From: Flavobacterium arcticum
GTDB taxonomy: Bacteria > Bacteroidota > Bacteroidia > Flavobacteriales > Flavobacteriaceae
Direction: 5' to 3'
Length of the DNA: 64,000 nt
Assembly: GCF_003344925.1 (NCBI RefSeq)
Contig: NZ_CP031188.1
Location: 2,091,001 to 2,155,000, forward strand
Shown here piece after piece: positions 29,224 to 37,919 of this stretch (its first letter is position 1; every line of letters begins with the position of its first letter). The notes beneath the pieces were generated by a model. The model saw only the letters and a program-made list of their open reading frames with translations. It was not told where the DNA came from and did no database searches. The translations under genes were made by a program, and so were the position numbers.

Positions 29224-29907
29224 TTAAAATTTCATACCTACTCCAAAACCTACTAGTAGCGGATTAATATCTACTTTGGCAGGTATGCTAAGTCCTTCGG
29301 CAAGGTTAGAGCCATCTACAGTCACATCTGTACTAAGAAATATTTTTTTGACATCCATATTAATAAAGAATTTATCATTAAGCATTAAGTCAAAACCTAC
29401 CTGAAAAGCATACCCAAAAGCATTATCATACTCAACATCTCTTACAGTGCTACCTTCATCTACACTATAAAAAATAGTATAGTTAACACCCGCACCCACA
29501 TACGGTTTAAATGTTTCATTAGCATAAAAATGATACTGTAGTGTTAATGTAGGCGGGAGCAGATAAACACTTCCTAAATCTACATTAGTATTAGACGAAC
29601 CTCCAATAGCTGAAATATCAGAACCTGTAGTATGTACATCATGCTTAGTAGTACCTAAAATAAGTTCGGCTGCAATATTTTTAGTGAAAAAATATGTAAA
29701 ATCGACTTCAGGGATTAAAGCGGTCGAAATATCCACATCACCACCTATAATGCCTATATCAGCACTCTCGTCAGGAACTACACCGACTCCACGAACACGC
29801 ACTTGCCATTTTTTAAAATCGGGAGTTTTATCATTATTATCTTGTGCGATTACTGAGCCTGAAAGCAATAAAGCTACTCCTGTTAGAGCTAAAACTATTT
29901 TTTTCAT
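29224..29907 (-). CDS. OmpW-family outer membrane protein
   Basis: A 227-residue outer-membrane beta-barrel with signal peptide MKKIVLALTGVALLLSGSVIAQ. OmpW features are the N-terminal WQVRVRGVGVVPDESA, VDFTYFFTKNIAAELILGTTKHDV, LPPTLTLQYHFYANETFKPYVGAGVNYT, and a C-terminal strand ending in Phe (GFGVGMKF). OmpW barrels are eight-stranded with a hydrophobic channel and are thought to carry small hydrophobic molecules. It is monocistronic. Confidence 0.9.
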   Translation of the reverse strand: MKKIVLALTGVALLLSGSVIAQDNNDKTPDFKKWQVRVRGVGVVPDESADIGIIGGDVDISTALIPEVDFTYFFTKNIAAELILGTTKHDVHTTGSDISAIGGSSNTNVDLGSVYLLPPTLTLQYHFYANETFKPYVGAGVNYTIFYSVDEGSTVRDVEYDNAFGYAFQVGFDLMLNDKFFINMDVKKIFLSTDVTVDGSNLAEGLSIPAKVDINPLLVGFGVGMKF

Positions 29908-30079
29908 GTTTATGTTTTTTATTAATTACACTTCAAAAGTATGTAAGATAAAAAGCACATAAACTGATTAAAATCATGGTTTGATAATTATTTTCGAGCA
30001 TTATTAATTCTTTATACGAATAAAGATTCAATTAATTTTATTTTTATATTGCAACTACCATTTCAGCTAAAAAAGTATA

Positions 30080-30640
30080 ATGAATAAGACCTTTGTATTT
30101 CTATTTTTAATGGTTTTAACCTTTCAATATATTAAAGGTCAAAACGCTTCTGTAGAGAAAAATATATTTAATGTTCAAACAGGTATTTTAGGTATATGGG
30201 CTAGTAATGAAAACAAGCTTGGTAATGATTTTACTATAAGAGTTGAGACAGGGTTGGATATGGGATACTATATTAGCGCGTATAGTGATGATAGGTATGT
30301 TTTAGCTCCTGTATTTTTATTAGAGCCTAAATGGTATTATAACTTAGAGAGCAGATTGAATAAAGGAAAACATATAGAAAATAACTCAGGTAATTTTCTA
30401 GGACTTAAGGTTAAGTATGTGCCTGACTGGTTTGTAATTAGTGATTTTGATAATTATTCTGTTGCAAATCAGGTTTCGATAATACCTAGATGGGGAATAA
30501 GGAGAGCTATTGGTAAGAGTAATTTTAATTATGAAATAGCTACAGGTCTTGGTTATAAATATGTTTTTTTGAAAAATACAGATAATGATTTAAGGTTAGT
30601 ATTAGATGTACACCTAAGAATTGGATATACTTTTAATTAA
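30080..30640 (+). CDS. Predicted outer-membrane beta-barrel protein
   Basis: A 186-residue exported protein with signal peptide ending near Gln21 (MNKTFVFLFLMVLTFQYIKGQ). The mature part alternates polar and hydrophobic residues in strands (FTIRVETGLDMGYYIS, LAPVFLLEPKWYY, VSIIPRWGIRRAI, LRLVLDVHLRIGYTFN) and ends in an aromatic-Asn pair, suggesting an eight-stranded barrel. It probably belongs with small DUF-type barrels of Bacteroidota; I do not recognise a named family. It is convergent with lpd. Confidence 0.7.
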   Translation: MNKTFVFLFLMVLTFQYIKGQNASVEKNIFNVQTGILGIWASNENKLGNDFTIRVETGLDMGYYISAYSDDRYVLAPVFLLEPKWYYNLESRLNKGKHIENNSGNFLGLKVKYVPDWFVISDFDNYSVANQVSIIPRWGIRRAIGKSNFNYEIATGLGYKYVFLKNTDNDLRLVLDVHLRIGYTFN

Positions 30641-30655
30641 TAACTTATAAAACAT

Positions 30656-30690
30656 AAAAAATCCGCTTTGATATTTCAAAGCGGATTTTT
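30656..30690. terminator. Bidirectional hairpin terminator
   Basis: 15-bp arms AAAAATCCGCTTTGA and TCAAAGCGGATTTTT around TATT, between the convergent barrel-protein gene and lpd. Confidence 0.92.
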
Positions 30691-30730
30691 ATAGTATTAA
30701 AACTGTTTTTAAACAGTTATCAATCTAAAA

Positions 30731-32119
30731 TTATAAGTGAATTACTTCGCCATAAGCATCAGCTACAGCTTCCATAACCGCTTCACTCATAGTAGGGTGA
30801 GGGTGTATGGCTTTTAGTATTTCATGACCTGTAGTTTCTAGTTTACGTGCTACGACAGCCTCAGCAATCATATCGGTAACACCAGCACCTATCATGTGGC
30901 AACCTAACCATTCGCCATATTTGGCATCAAAGATTACTTTTACAAAACCATCTGGTGTGCCTGATGCTTTTGCTTTTCCTGATGCCGAGAACGGGAATTT
31001 ACCTATTTTTAGTTCATATCCTTTTTCTTTAGCGGCTTTTTCGGTTAAACCAACAGAAGCAATTTCTGGAGTAGCATAAGTACATCCTGGTACATTACCA
31101 TAGTCGATTGGCTCTACATGTAGTCCTGCAATTTTCTCTACACAAAGGATACCCTCTGCCGAAGCAACGTGTGCCAATGCTTGCCCTGGTACTACATCGC
31201 CAATGGCGTAGTAACCTGGTATATTTGTTTGGTAATAGTCGTTTACCAATATTTTATCTCTGTCAGTAGCAATACCTACTTCTTCAAGACCGATGTTTTC
31301 GATGTTCGATTTAATACCTACAGCCGAAAGTAAAATATCTGCTTCTAATATTTCTTCGCCTTTAGCTGTCTTAACCGTAGCTTTAACGCCGTTGCCCGAA
31401 GTATCTACTTTCTCTACTGATGAGTTAGTCATTACTTTGATACCCGATTTTTTAAGCGAACGCTCAAATTGTTTCGAGATATCAATATCCTCTACAGGTA
31501 CTACATTTGGCATAAACTCAACGATAGTAACATCTGTACCCATTGAATTATAGAAATGTGCAAACTCAACGCCAATAGCACCAGAACCTACTACTATCAT
31601 CGATTTTGGTTGCTCTGGCAATGTCATTGCTTGGCGATACCCTATTACTTTTTTACCATCTTGTGGTAAGTTTGGTAACTCGCGCGAGCGTGCACCTGTA
31701 GCAATAATAATATTATCGGCACTAATTTCGCTAGTTTTACCATCGGCATCAGTAACATCAACCTTTTTACCTGGTTTTACTTTACCTGTACCATATATAA
31801 CTTCGATTTTGTTCTTTTTCATTAAGAACTGTACACCTTTGCTCATACCCTCGGCAACGCCACGGCTACGCGATATAACAGCACCAAAATCTTTATCAAA
31901 CTCTTTTATAGTAAGTCCGTAGTCAGATGCGTGCTTTAGGTAATCAAAAACCTGTGCACTTTTTAATAACGCTTTGGTAGGGATACAACCCCAGTTAAGG
32001 CAGATACCGCCAAGGTTTTCTTTCTCTACAATGGCTACTTTTAAGCCTAACTGCGAAGCTCTTATGGCAGTTACATATCCGCCAGGACCGCTTCCCAAAA
32101 CAATAACATCGTATTTCAT
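30731..32119 (-). CDS. lpd: Dihydrolipoyl dehydrogenase
   Basis: A 462-residue flavoprotein disulfide reductase (E3) that reoxidises dihydrolipoamide in 2-oxoacid dehydrogenase complexes and the glycine cleavage system. It has the FAD motif GSGPGGYV, the redox pair Cys40/Cys45 in GGICLNWGCIPTK, the NAD motif VVGSGAIGVEFA, the second FAD motif YAIGDVVPG, and the C-terminal catalytic His of HPHPTMSEAVMEA. Length and motifs are complete. No E1 or E2 gene is adjacent, so the complex it serves is not shown here. Confidence 0.96.
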   Translation of the reverse strand: MKYDVIVLGSGPGGYVTAIRASQLGLKVAIVEKENLGGICLNWGCIPTKALLKSAQVFDYLKHASDYGLTIKEFDKDFGAVISRSRGVAEGMSKGVQFLMKKNKIEVIYGTGKVKPGKKVDVTDADGKTSEISADNIIIATGARSRELPNLPQDGKKVIGYRQAMTLPEQPKSMIVVGSGAIGVEFAHFYNSMGTDVTIVEFMPNVVPVEDIDISKQFERSLKKSGIKVMTNSSVEKVDTSGNGVKATVKTAKGEEILEADILLSAVGIKSNIENIGLEEVGIATDRDKILVNDYYQTNIPGYYAIGDVVPGQALAHVASAEGILCVEKIAGLHVEPIDYGNVPGCTYATPEIASVGLTEKAAKEKGYELKIGKFPFSASGKAKASGTPDGFVKVIFDAKYGEWLGCHMIGAGVTDMIAEAVVARKLETTGHEILKAIHPHPTMSEAVMEAVADAYGEVIHL

Positions 32120-32284
32120 GAGTATGGTTTTTTTCTCGTTTATTTTCTGACCACGAAAATAGTTAATTATTTACAAAGAGGGAAATGTTTTAATTTATAA
32201 GTAAAGAGAACATTATTAGGAGTTATAATATTTATAAAATTCATTATATTTAACAAATAACTAATCCAATTAAATAACTATACG

Positions 32285-32896
32285 ATGCCACAACAAGTAT
32301 TAAAAAATTCGCTAAATCAACTAATAGAGAATCTAAATGATTTGAATGAAACAAGTTTAGTATATAATTCTTTTACTTTTAGCTGTAATGATTTGCCAAT
32401 CCCTGAGCAAGAAGGAAATATTTACAATTACGAATTATATAAAGAATTATTTGACAGTTTAGAGGAAAATAAAAAATCACCTTATATTTATTGGTTTGAA
32501 GTTAAAAATGATGTAGGGTGCATTCCAATCAGGAATATGGTTGATGAATATTCTTTTAAAGTCAGAGAGGAAGTATCTAAAGGAGTGCATAAAAACAATA
32601 GAAAATTCTATGGTGTTCCTGCAATGACAAAAGGAATAAAGGATATTAATTCAAAAATTTTATACGTTGGGAAAGTAAAAAGCAATCTAAAAGGAAGATT
32701 GGTTTCACATTTTGGATACTACCATAAATCTCCTAATACCCAAGGGCTACAACTAGCAAGATGGTCAAAAGATAAAAATATTGAATTAGAATTTCATTAT
32801 ATTCAATTACCATTTGAACTAGAAGGACTTGCTTCTTTGCTTGAATTTAAATTAGCAGGAGAACTTAAACCAATATTGGGTAAGCATAGGGGGTAA
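32285..32896 (+). CDS. Orphan protein with possible GIY-YIG-like nuclease motifs
   Basis: A 203-residue cytoplasmic protein. Residues 67-70 (YIYW, followed by FEV) and 126-130 (LYVGK) could be the two strands of a GIY-YIG fold, followed by Arg138, His142, a Glu in a helix (Glu187 or Glu193) and KPILG at the C-terminus. If so, about 50 residues are inserted between the GIY-like and YIG-like strands, which is unusual. The assignment is inference from pattern only. It has no operon partner, is A+T-rich, and the gene before it is housekeeping. Confidence 0.55.
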   Translation: MPQQVLKNSLNQLIENLNDLNETSLVYNSFTFSCNDLPIPEQEGNIYNYELYKELFDSLEENKKSPYIYWFEVKNDVGCIPIRNMVDEYSFKVREEVSKGVHKNNRKFYGVPAMTKGIKDINSKILYVGKVKSNLKGRLVSHFGYYHKSPNTQGLQLARWSKDKNIELEFHYIQLPFELEGLASLLEFKLAGELKPILGKHRG

Positions 32897-32978
32897 TCTT
32901 AAAAAAATAACTCCCAACGATACTGTGAGCAGTATAAATTTCTGTAATAGCCCATATATTGGTTTATCAGGTAAACTT

Positions 32979-33263
32979 TTATGACTTATTCTTTTTGGTA
33001 GTTTTTATAATAAATACGGCAATACCCGCATGTATAGCTACATTTAGCATTAACAATAAAATGGCTTGGTAGGGTGGAACTGGTGCATAAAAAGGATAAC
33101 TCCTATCTATAAACGATATAGGCATGCTAAGTACTGTTATGGTAAGATGCCCTACTATATTAAAAGTCTTTATATAAAGCCCTTCAATAAAAAAAATAGC
33201 CATTGCACCCATCACTAGTTCAGTTATCAGGAAAAGCAGAAAGATTTTAAAGTATAATCTCAT
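32979..33263 (-). CDS. Small integral membrane protein
   Basis: A 94-residue protein with three predicted membrane helices (about 5-25, 33-50 and 65-87) and a basic C-terminal tail KTTKKNKS. No family recognised. It starts 5 bases after the ABC exporter stop codon and is surely co-transcribed with it, so it may be an accessory subunit of that transporter, or just a passenger. Confidence 0.65.
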   Translation of the reverse strand: MRLYFKIFLLFLITELVMGAMAIFFIEGLYIKTFNIVGHLTITVLSMPISFIDRSYPFYAPVPPYQAILLLMLNVAIHAGIAVFIIKTTKKNKS

Positions 33264-33268
33264 ATTGG

Positions 33269-35032
33269 TTAATTTAAATCTTCTTCACTTTCTACGGCAA
33301 ATTGCGAGTAGTATAAATTCCTGTAATAGCCTTTATCTTGGTTCATTAGCTCTTGGTGTGTGCCTTGTTCTACAATTAAGCCTTTGTCCATTACAATAAT
33401 TTTATCGGCATTAACAATAGTAGCAAGCCTGTGGGCAATAACTATAGAGGTGCGCCCTTCGGTAATTTTATCGGTAGCGGTTTGTATTAACTCTTCGGAA
33501 TAGGTATCTATAGATGATGTTGCCTCGTCGAGTATCAAAATACTTGGGTTACTCACATAGGCTCTCAGGAAGGCTATAAGCTGCCTTTGCCCAGATGATA
33601 GCATTACACCACGCTCTTTTACGTTATAATCATACCCATTGGGTAAGGTCATAATAAAATCGTTTACGCCAATATCTTTAGCGGCTTGTATCACATCTTC
33701 ACGAGTAATATTGGGGTTGTTTAGTGTAATGTTGTTCAGTATGCTATCGGCAAACAAGAAAACATCTTGCAGTACTATGGCTATTTGTCTGCGTAGACTT
33801 TCGAGCGTAAACTCGTTAATATTGATGCCATCTACGGTAATAGTACCGCTGTTAATCTCATAAAAGCGATTGAGCAGGTTTATAATAGTCGATTTTCCTG
33901 CACCTGTAGCACCTACAATAGCAACGGTTTCGCCTGCTTTTACATTTAGGTTTATGCCTTTTATAACCTCTTCATCGGGTATATACCCAAAATGTACTTT
34001 TTCGAAAGTGATTTCTCCTTTAAAATGTCCTGCCTGTTGTGTGCCTAGTGCCTGTACTTGGTCTTCAATATCTAGTAATTCTAGTACCCTATCTGACGCT
34101 ATGATCCCCATTTGTAACTCGTTAAACTTATCGGCTATTTGTCGTAAAGGGTTAAACAGCATACTAATAAGCATGGTATAAGCAAAGAGGTCACCAAAGG
34201 TGGTTATGCTATCGCCGTTAACAATGTTAATACCACCATACCATATTATAAAGCCTAATGTAAGCGATGAAATAATATCGGCAATTGGGAAAAAGATGGA
34301 GTTATACAATATGTTTTTTAGCCATGCTTTATTGTGCTTGGCATTTATATTTTTAAACTTCTCATATTCTATATCTTCACGGTTAAAAAGCTGTACGATT
34401 TTCATACCCGTAAGCCTTTCTTGTACAAAGGTGTTTAGATTTGATATTTGTGCACGTACTTCTTGAAACGCGCCTTTCATCTTTTGTTGGAATATACGGG
34501 TAGCATATAGTAGTATAGGCATAGCTAGCAGTACTATAAGGGTAAGTTTCCAGTTCATGTAAAACATAAAGGCAAGTACTACTATCATTTTTATCAAGTC
34601 ACTTATAATCATAAATAATCCTTGACTGAATATTTTTGCAATGGACTCAATATCAAAAACAGTACGTGTAACGAGCTTACCTACAGGCTCATTGTCGTAA
34701 AACTTCATTTTAAAACTTGTAATGTGTGTAAAGAGTTTTTCGCGAATGTCTTTTACAATATCTTGCCCCAGCCAGTTTGCCCAATAGACGAAGTAAAACT
34801 GCGATATTACTTCGCATACTAATACTGTACCCATCAATAAAATGTAGTTAAGCAACCCCGATTTATCACCTGTGCTAATATAACTATCTACTGTTTGTTT
34901 AAGTAAATAGGGGCGTAGTGCTGCAAATATGGATAGCATTATTGCAAATACAATAACGCTTATATATCTTGATTTATATGGCTTTGCAAACAGCAATACC
35001 TTTTTTAATGATGTAGATTTTATGGCTTTCAT
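33269..35032 (-). CDS. MsbA/BmrA-type ABC exporter, half transporter
   Basis: A 587-residue half transporter with six membrane helices (about residues 20-310) fused to an ATPase domain. The ATPase has Walker A GATGAGKST, Q-loop IAIVLQDVFLF, signature LSSGQRQLI, Walker B LILDEATSSID and H-loop VIAHRLATI. The signature is LSSGQ rather than LSGGQ, a mild variant common in this subgroup. It would act as a homodimer exporting lipids or drugs. It lies 14 bases after truA on the same strand and is followed by the small membrane protein. Confidence 0.92.
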   Translation of the reverse strand: MKAIKSTSLKKVLLFAKPYKSRYISVIVFAIMLSIFAALRPYLLKQTVDSYISTGDKSGLLNYILLMGTVLVCEVISQFYFVYWANWLGQDIVKDIREKLFTHITSFKMKFYDNEPVGKLVTRTVFDIESIAKIFSQGLFMIISDLIKMIVVLAFMFYMNWKLTLIVLLAMPILLYATRIFQQKMKGAFQEVRAQISNLNTFVQERLTGMKIVQLFNREDIEYEKFKNINAKHNKAWLKNILYNSIFFPIADIISSLTLGFIIWYGGINIVNGDSITTFGDLFAYTMLISMLFNPLRQIADKFNELQMGIIASDRVLELLDIEDQVQALGTQQAGHFKGEITFEKVHFGYIPDEEVIKGINLNVKAGETVAIVGATGAGKSTIINLLNRFYEINSGTITVDGININEFTLESLRRQIAIVLQDVFLFADSILNNITLNNPNITREDVIQAAKDIGVNDFIMTLPNGYDYNVKERGVMLSSGQRQLIAFLRAYVSNPSILILDEATSSIDTYSEELIQTATDKITEGRTSIVIAHRLATIVNADKIIVMDKGLIVEQGTHQELMNQDKGYYRNLYYSQFAVESEEDLN

Positions 35033-35046
35033 ATCAATTTAATGGC

Positions 35047-35781
35047 TTAAAGATAAGGATAAATTACCTTGGTTAAATATAACCCATGTGCAGGAACAGA
35101 AAAGCCTGCTTTACCTCTGTCATGACTTTCTATAACAGCACGAAAGTCTTGGATGTTCTGTTTTCCTAAACCTATTTGTATCAGTGTGCCTACTATGGCG
35201 CGTACCATATTTCGCAAGAAACGGTCGGCACTTACAGTAAAAACAAGTTTATTGTCTTTCTGTGTCCAATAGGCTTCTTTTATATCGCAATTAAAGGTCT
35301 TAACATCGGTATGGGTTTTAGAAAAGCACTCAAAGTCTTTGTACTCAAATAATACTTGTGCAGCATTGTTCATAGCCTCGACATCAAGCGGATGCGAATT
35401 GTACCAACTTCCCTCGTTATCAAAAACATCTTTATAAGTGTGTATATGGTATTCATAGGTTCGGCTTACAGCATCAAAGCGTGCATGTGCATCATCAGCT
35501 ACAGGTATAAACCTGTATATGACTATATCTTTAGGTAAAAAAGAATTAAGTTTATGTATGAGTAAATCAATGTCAGATAACTCATTAATATCAAAATGGG
35601 CATACATTTGCCTGGCGTGTACACCAGTATCTGTACGTCCTGCTCCTACAACATTAATAGGTGTTCGTAGTATAGTAGAAAGTGCTTTGTTCAGGGTTTC
35701 TTGTACCGATGGGCTATGTGGCTGAAACTGCCATCCGCAATAATTTTTTCCGTTATATGCAAATTCGATAAAATACCTCAA
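35047..35781 (-). CDS. truA: tRNA pseudouridine synthase A (TTG start)
   Basis: TruA converts uridines 38-40 of tRNA anticodon stems to pseudouridine. The catalytic Asp lies in GAGRTDTGVHARQ, the N-terminal block is RYFIEFAYNGKNYCGWQ, and FLRNMVRAIVGTLI lies near the C-terminus. An ATG at 35850 would add 23 atypical residues and lies upstream of a perfect TATCTTTGC promoter box at 35804-35812. The family start (M-RYF) corresponds to TTG at 35781, giving 244 residues. The gene is followed by the ABC exporter. Confidence 0.88.
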   Translation of the reverse strand: MRYFIEFAYNGKNYCGWQFQPHSPSVQETLNKALSTILRTPINVVGAGRTDTGVHARQMYAHFDINELSDIDLLIHKLNSFLPKDIVIYRFIPVADDAHARFDAVSRTYEYHIHTYKDVFDNEGSWYNSHPLDVEAMNNAAQVLFEYKDFECFSKTHTDVKTFNCDIKEAYWTQKDNKLVFTVSADRFLRNMVRAIVGTLIQIGLGKQNIQDFRAVIESHDRGKAGFSVPAHGLYLTKVIYPYL

Positions 35782-35803
35782 AACTGATTGATGATTTAGG
35801 ATG

Positions 35804-35836
35804 GCAAAGATACTTAATTTAGTCTGTATAGACAGA
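35804..35836 (-). promoter_or_regulatory. Promoter for truA
   Basis: On the minus strand, TATCTTTGC (35804-35812) is a perfect -7 element, with TCTG (35833-35836) 20 bases upstream as a weak -33 box. It sits between the ATG at 35850 and the TTG start at 35781. Confidence 0.65.
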
Positions 35837-35910
35837 AAGTTAAAAGCCATAAAGTTTTAAATACGCTGTTAAACTTTATAACTTTACTGCATTAAACTTT
35901 AGAAACTACC

Positions 35911-36408
35911 ATGAAGAAAATTCTGCTCTTATCAGATACACACAGCCATATAGATGATACTATACTTAAATATGTTCGTCTTGCCGATGAAGTGTGGCAT
36001 GCTGGCGATATTGGAGATCTAAGTGTAACCGATACATTAAAAAAAGAGAAACCACTAAGAGGTGTATATGGTAATATAGATAATAATGAAGCTCGGCAGG
36101 AATTTCCGTTACATAACCGTTTTATGTGCGAAGGTGTAGATGTTTGGATTACACATATTGGTGGTTATCCAGGTAAATATAGCCCTGCTGTTCGGGAGGA
36201 TTTAATAGCAAATCCGCCAAAGCTGTTTATCTGTGGGCATTCGCATATACTAAAAGTACAGTTTGATAAAAAATTAGGGTTGTTACATATGAATCCTGGT
36301 GCGGCAGGAGTGCATGGTTTTCATCAGGTGCGTACTATGTTGCGTTTTGAAATTAACGGCGATAAAATAGAAAACCTCGAAGCGATAGAAATAGGAAAGC
36401 GAGGTTAA
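35911..36408 (+). CDS. YfcE/MJ0936-type metallophosphoesterase
   Basis: A 165-residue calcineurin-like phosphoesterase. The metal-binding series is complete: DTHSH near residue 9, GDIGD near 34, GNIDN near 55, THIGG near 85 and GHSH near 109. The YfcE/Vps29 family are phosphodiesterases with unclear natural substrates. It is divergent from truA. Its TAA stop overlaps the stop of the gene on the other strand within a single TTAA. Confidence 0.9.
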   Translation: MKKILLLSDTHSHIDDTILKYVRLADEVWHAGDIGDLSVTDTLKKEKPLRGVYGNIDNNEARQEFPLHNRFMCEGVDVWITHIGGYPGKYSPAVREDLIANPPKLFICGHSHILKVQFDKKLGLLHMNPGAAGVHGFHQVRTMLRFEINGDKIENLEAIEIGKRG

Positions 36409-37013
36409 AGTTTTATTCCAGTAGTTATATTGAGCATTTGTAATTGCCCGAAGAATTTTTTGTATTCAGGGTGTGTATTGGTTTTAGCGAAAGCTAAGCA
36501 GTAATTAACCCCTACAAAAAACCTTAAATTATCAATTGCTATAAAATCGACAGTTAAACTAGGCGTTACACAAAAAGCGTCTTGTTTCCCGAAACTTCTG
36601 CTATTTTTTATTTGCTTTATACTCATATAGCCTAAAGATATTCCAGGGTCTAATTCAAATTTTCGTCCTAACGATATTTTATACATTCCCATCAAATAAA
36701 GCTGTGATAAATTTGTTCTTTTTCCATTACCCGCTAACGATTTGTCTGATATGTTATATTGTATAAATTCGACACCTCCTATAATATGTATCCTATTAAT
36801 AGGAGTAAAGTTTATACCTAGCCCTATGCCTCCTACAGGCTTGTTTGCTTTAGCGATAACATTATCTCCAATTCCGTTAGGGAAAATATAATATAGTCTA
36901 AAATACTCCTTAGGTATTTTGGACTGTTCTTCTAATTTAGATTGTTCTTCATTTTGTGCCCAAGTTACCGTACAAAATGTAAGTAAGAATATAATAAAGT
37001 AACTCTTTGCCAT
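36405..37013 (-). CDS. Predicted outer-membrane beta-barrel protein
   Basis: A 202-residue exported protein with a signal peptide (MAKSYFIIFLLTFCTVTWAQ). The mature part shows barrel-like strands (GGIGLGINFTPINRIHIIGGVEFIQYN, LYLMGMYKISLGRKFELDPGISLGYM) and ends in a short hydrophobic strand. No named family recognised. It starts 2 bases after a lipoprotein gene, so the two form an envelope operon. Confidence 0.72.
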   Translation of the reverse strand: MAKSYFIIFLLTFCTVTWAQNEEQSKLEEQSKIPKEYFRLYYIFPNGIGDNVIAKANKPVGGIGLGINFTPINRIHIIGGVEFIQYNISDKSLAGNGKRTNLSQLYLMGMYKISLGRKFELDPGISLGYMSIKQIKNSRSFGKQDAFCVTPSLTVDFIAIDNLRFFVGVNYCLAFAKTNTHPEYKKFFGQLQMLNITTGIKL

Positions 37014-37015
37014 AA

Positions 37016-37705
37016 TTAGTAAGTAATTGTATATTCTAAATTTTCTTCTCCTACAGGAATTTCTACTTCATGTACAGAATAACCAGTCAACATATATTTC
37101 ACTATAAGGGTTTGGTTTTTAGCAACGGTATAGATATTAGTATAGTCAGAATAATAATCAGATAAATCATATCTGTAATTATCATTTATATAATTAAAAT
37201 CATAGTCTGTATAACTTTCGTTAACAAGCCCTACTACGTTTACCTTTGATATTCTTTGATTATGAGAAAATTGTTTCTCAAAGTGAAGATTAAGCTGAAC
37301 ACCTCTGTCTAGCGGGAACAATTGTATTTCATTAAAGGATAATTTATAGTCATGCCCTTTAATCAATTCCTTTGTTATGTTTACAACAGATGTTGTTGAG
37401 TAGTTATTATCATTATTACCTGATTGATTATAACTATAATTATTTACTTGTAGTTTAATATCTATTTCATCAAAAGCACTTGGAGTAATCATTAAGTAAT
37501 TTCCGTTAGCATCAGTGACATCTATACCGGCAACATCTATAGTATTACTATTAGCATATAATACTTCAACTAATATTCCCTCTAATGGGTTTCCTGAGTC
37601 ATCTGTAATAGTACCTTCAAAAATATTTTTGGTTTCTCCATCATAATCTATTCCGCAGCCATGTAGTAAAAATGTAACAAGTATAAGAAATACTATTCTT
37701 TTCAT
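37016..37705 (-). CDS. Lipoprotein with carboxypeptidase-regulatory-like domain
   Basis: A 229-residue lipoprotein with lipobox LLHGC at residues 13-17. Residues 28-85 (FEGTITDDSGNPLEGILVEVLY, VTDANGNYLM) form a CarboxypepD_reg-like beta-sandwich, common at the N-termini of Bacteroidota outer-membrane proteins. The rest is Tyr/Asn/Asp-rich beta structure without a recognised family. It is co-transcribed with the downstream barrel protein and may anchor to or interact with it. Confidence 0.78.
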   Translation of the reverse strand: MKRIVFLILVTFLLHGCGIDYDGETKNIFEGTITDDSGNPLEGILVEVLYANSNTIDVAGIDVTDANGNYLMITPSAFDEIDIKLQVNNYSYNQSGNNDNNYSTTSVVNITKELIKGHDYKLSFNEIQLFPLDRGVQLNLHFEKQFSHNQRISKVNVVGLVNESYTDYDFNYINDNYRYDLSDYYSDYTNIYTVAKNQTLIVKYMLTGYSVHEVEIPVGEENLEYTITY

Positions 37706-37888
37706 TAGTTGTTGGATGTTTGTACTAAGATACAGTTATCGAGACAAGGTTGCGTATTTAAAATAAAAATATGAGTTTACAAGTTTATTTTTTGTGTCAA
37801 CAATGAAGGGTAGCATGTTTGCTATAATGTTTATAACACTTGACTTTATAATAAACGAGGATGGCAATAGATAAATAAGTAGGGGTAC

Positions 37889-37919
37889 AAAAAAGCGTTA
37901 GTTAATACCAACGCTTTTT
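37889..37919 (-). terminator. Hairpin terminator embedded in the 3' end of the rhlE-type gene
   Basis: Arms AAAAAGCGTT and AACGCTTTTT frame a loop containing the helicase stop codon, so one arm is coding sequence. T-run present on the minus strand. Confidence 0.75.
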
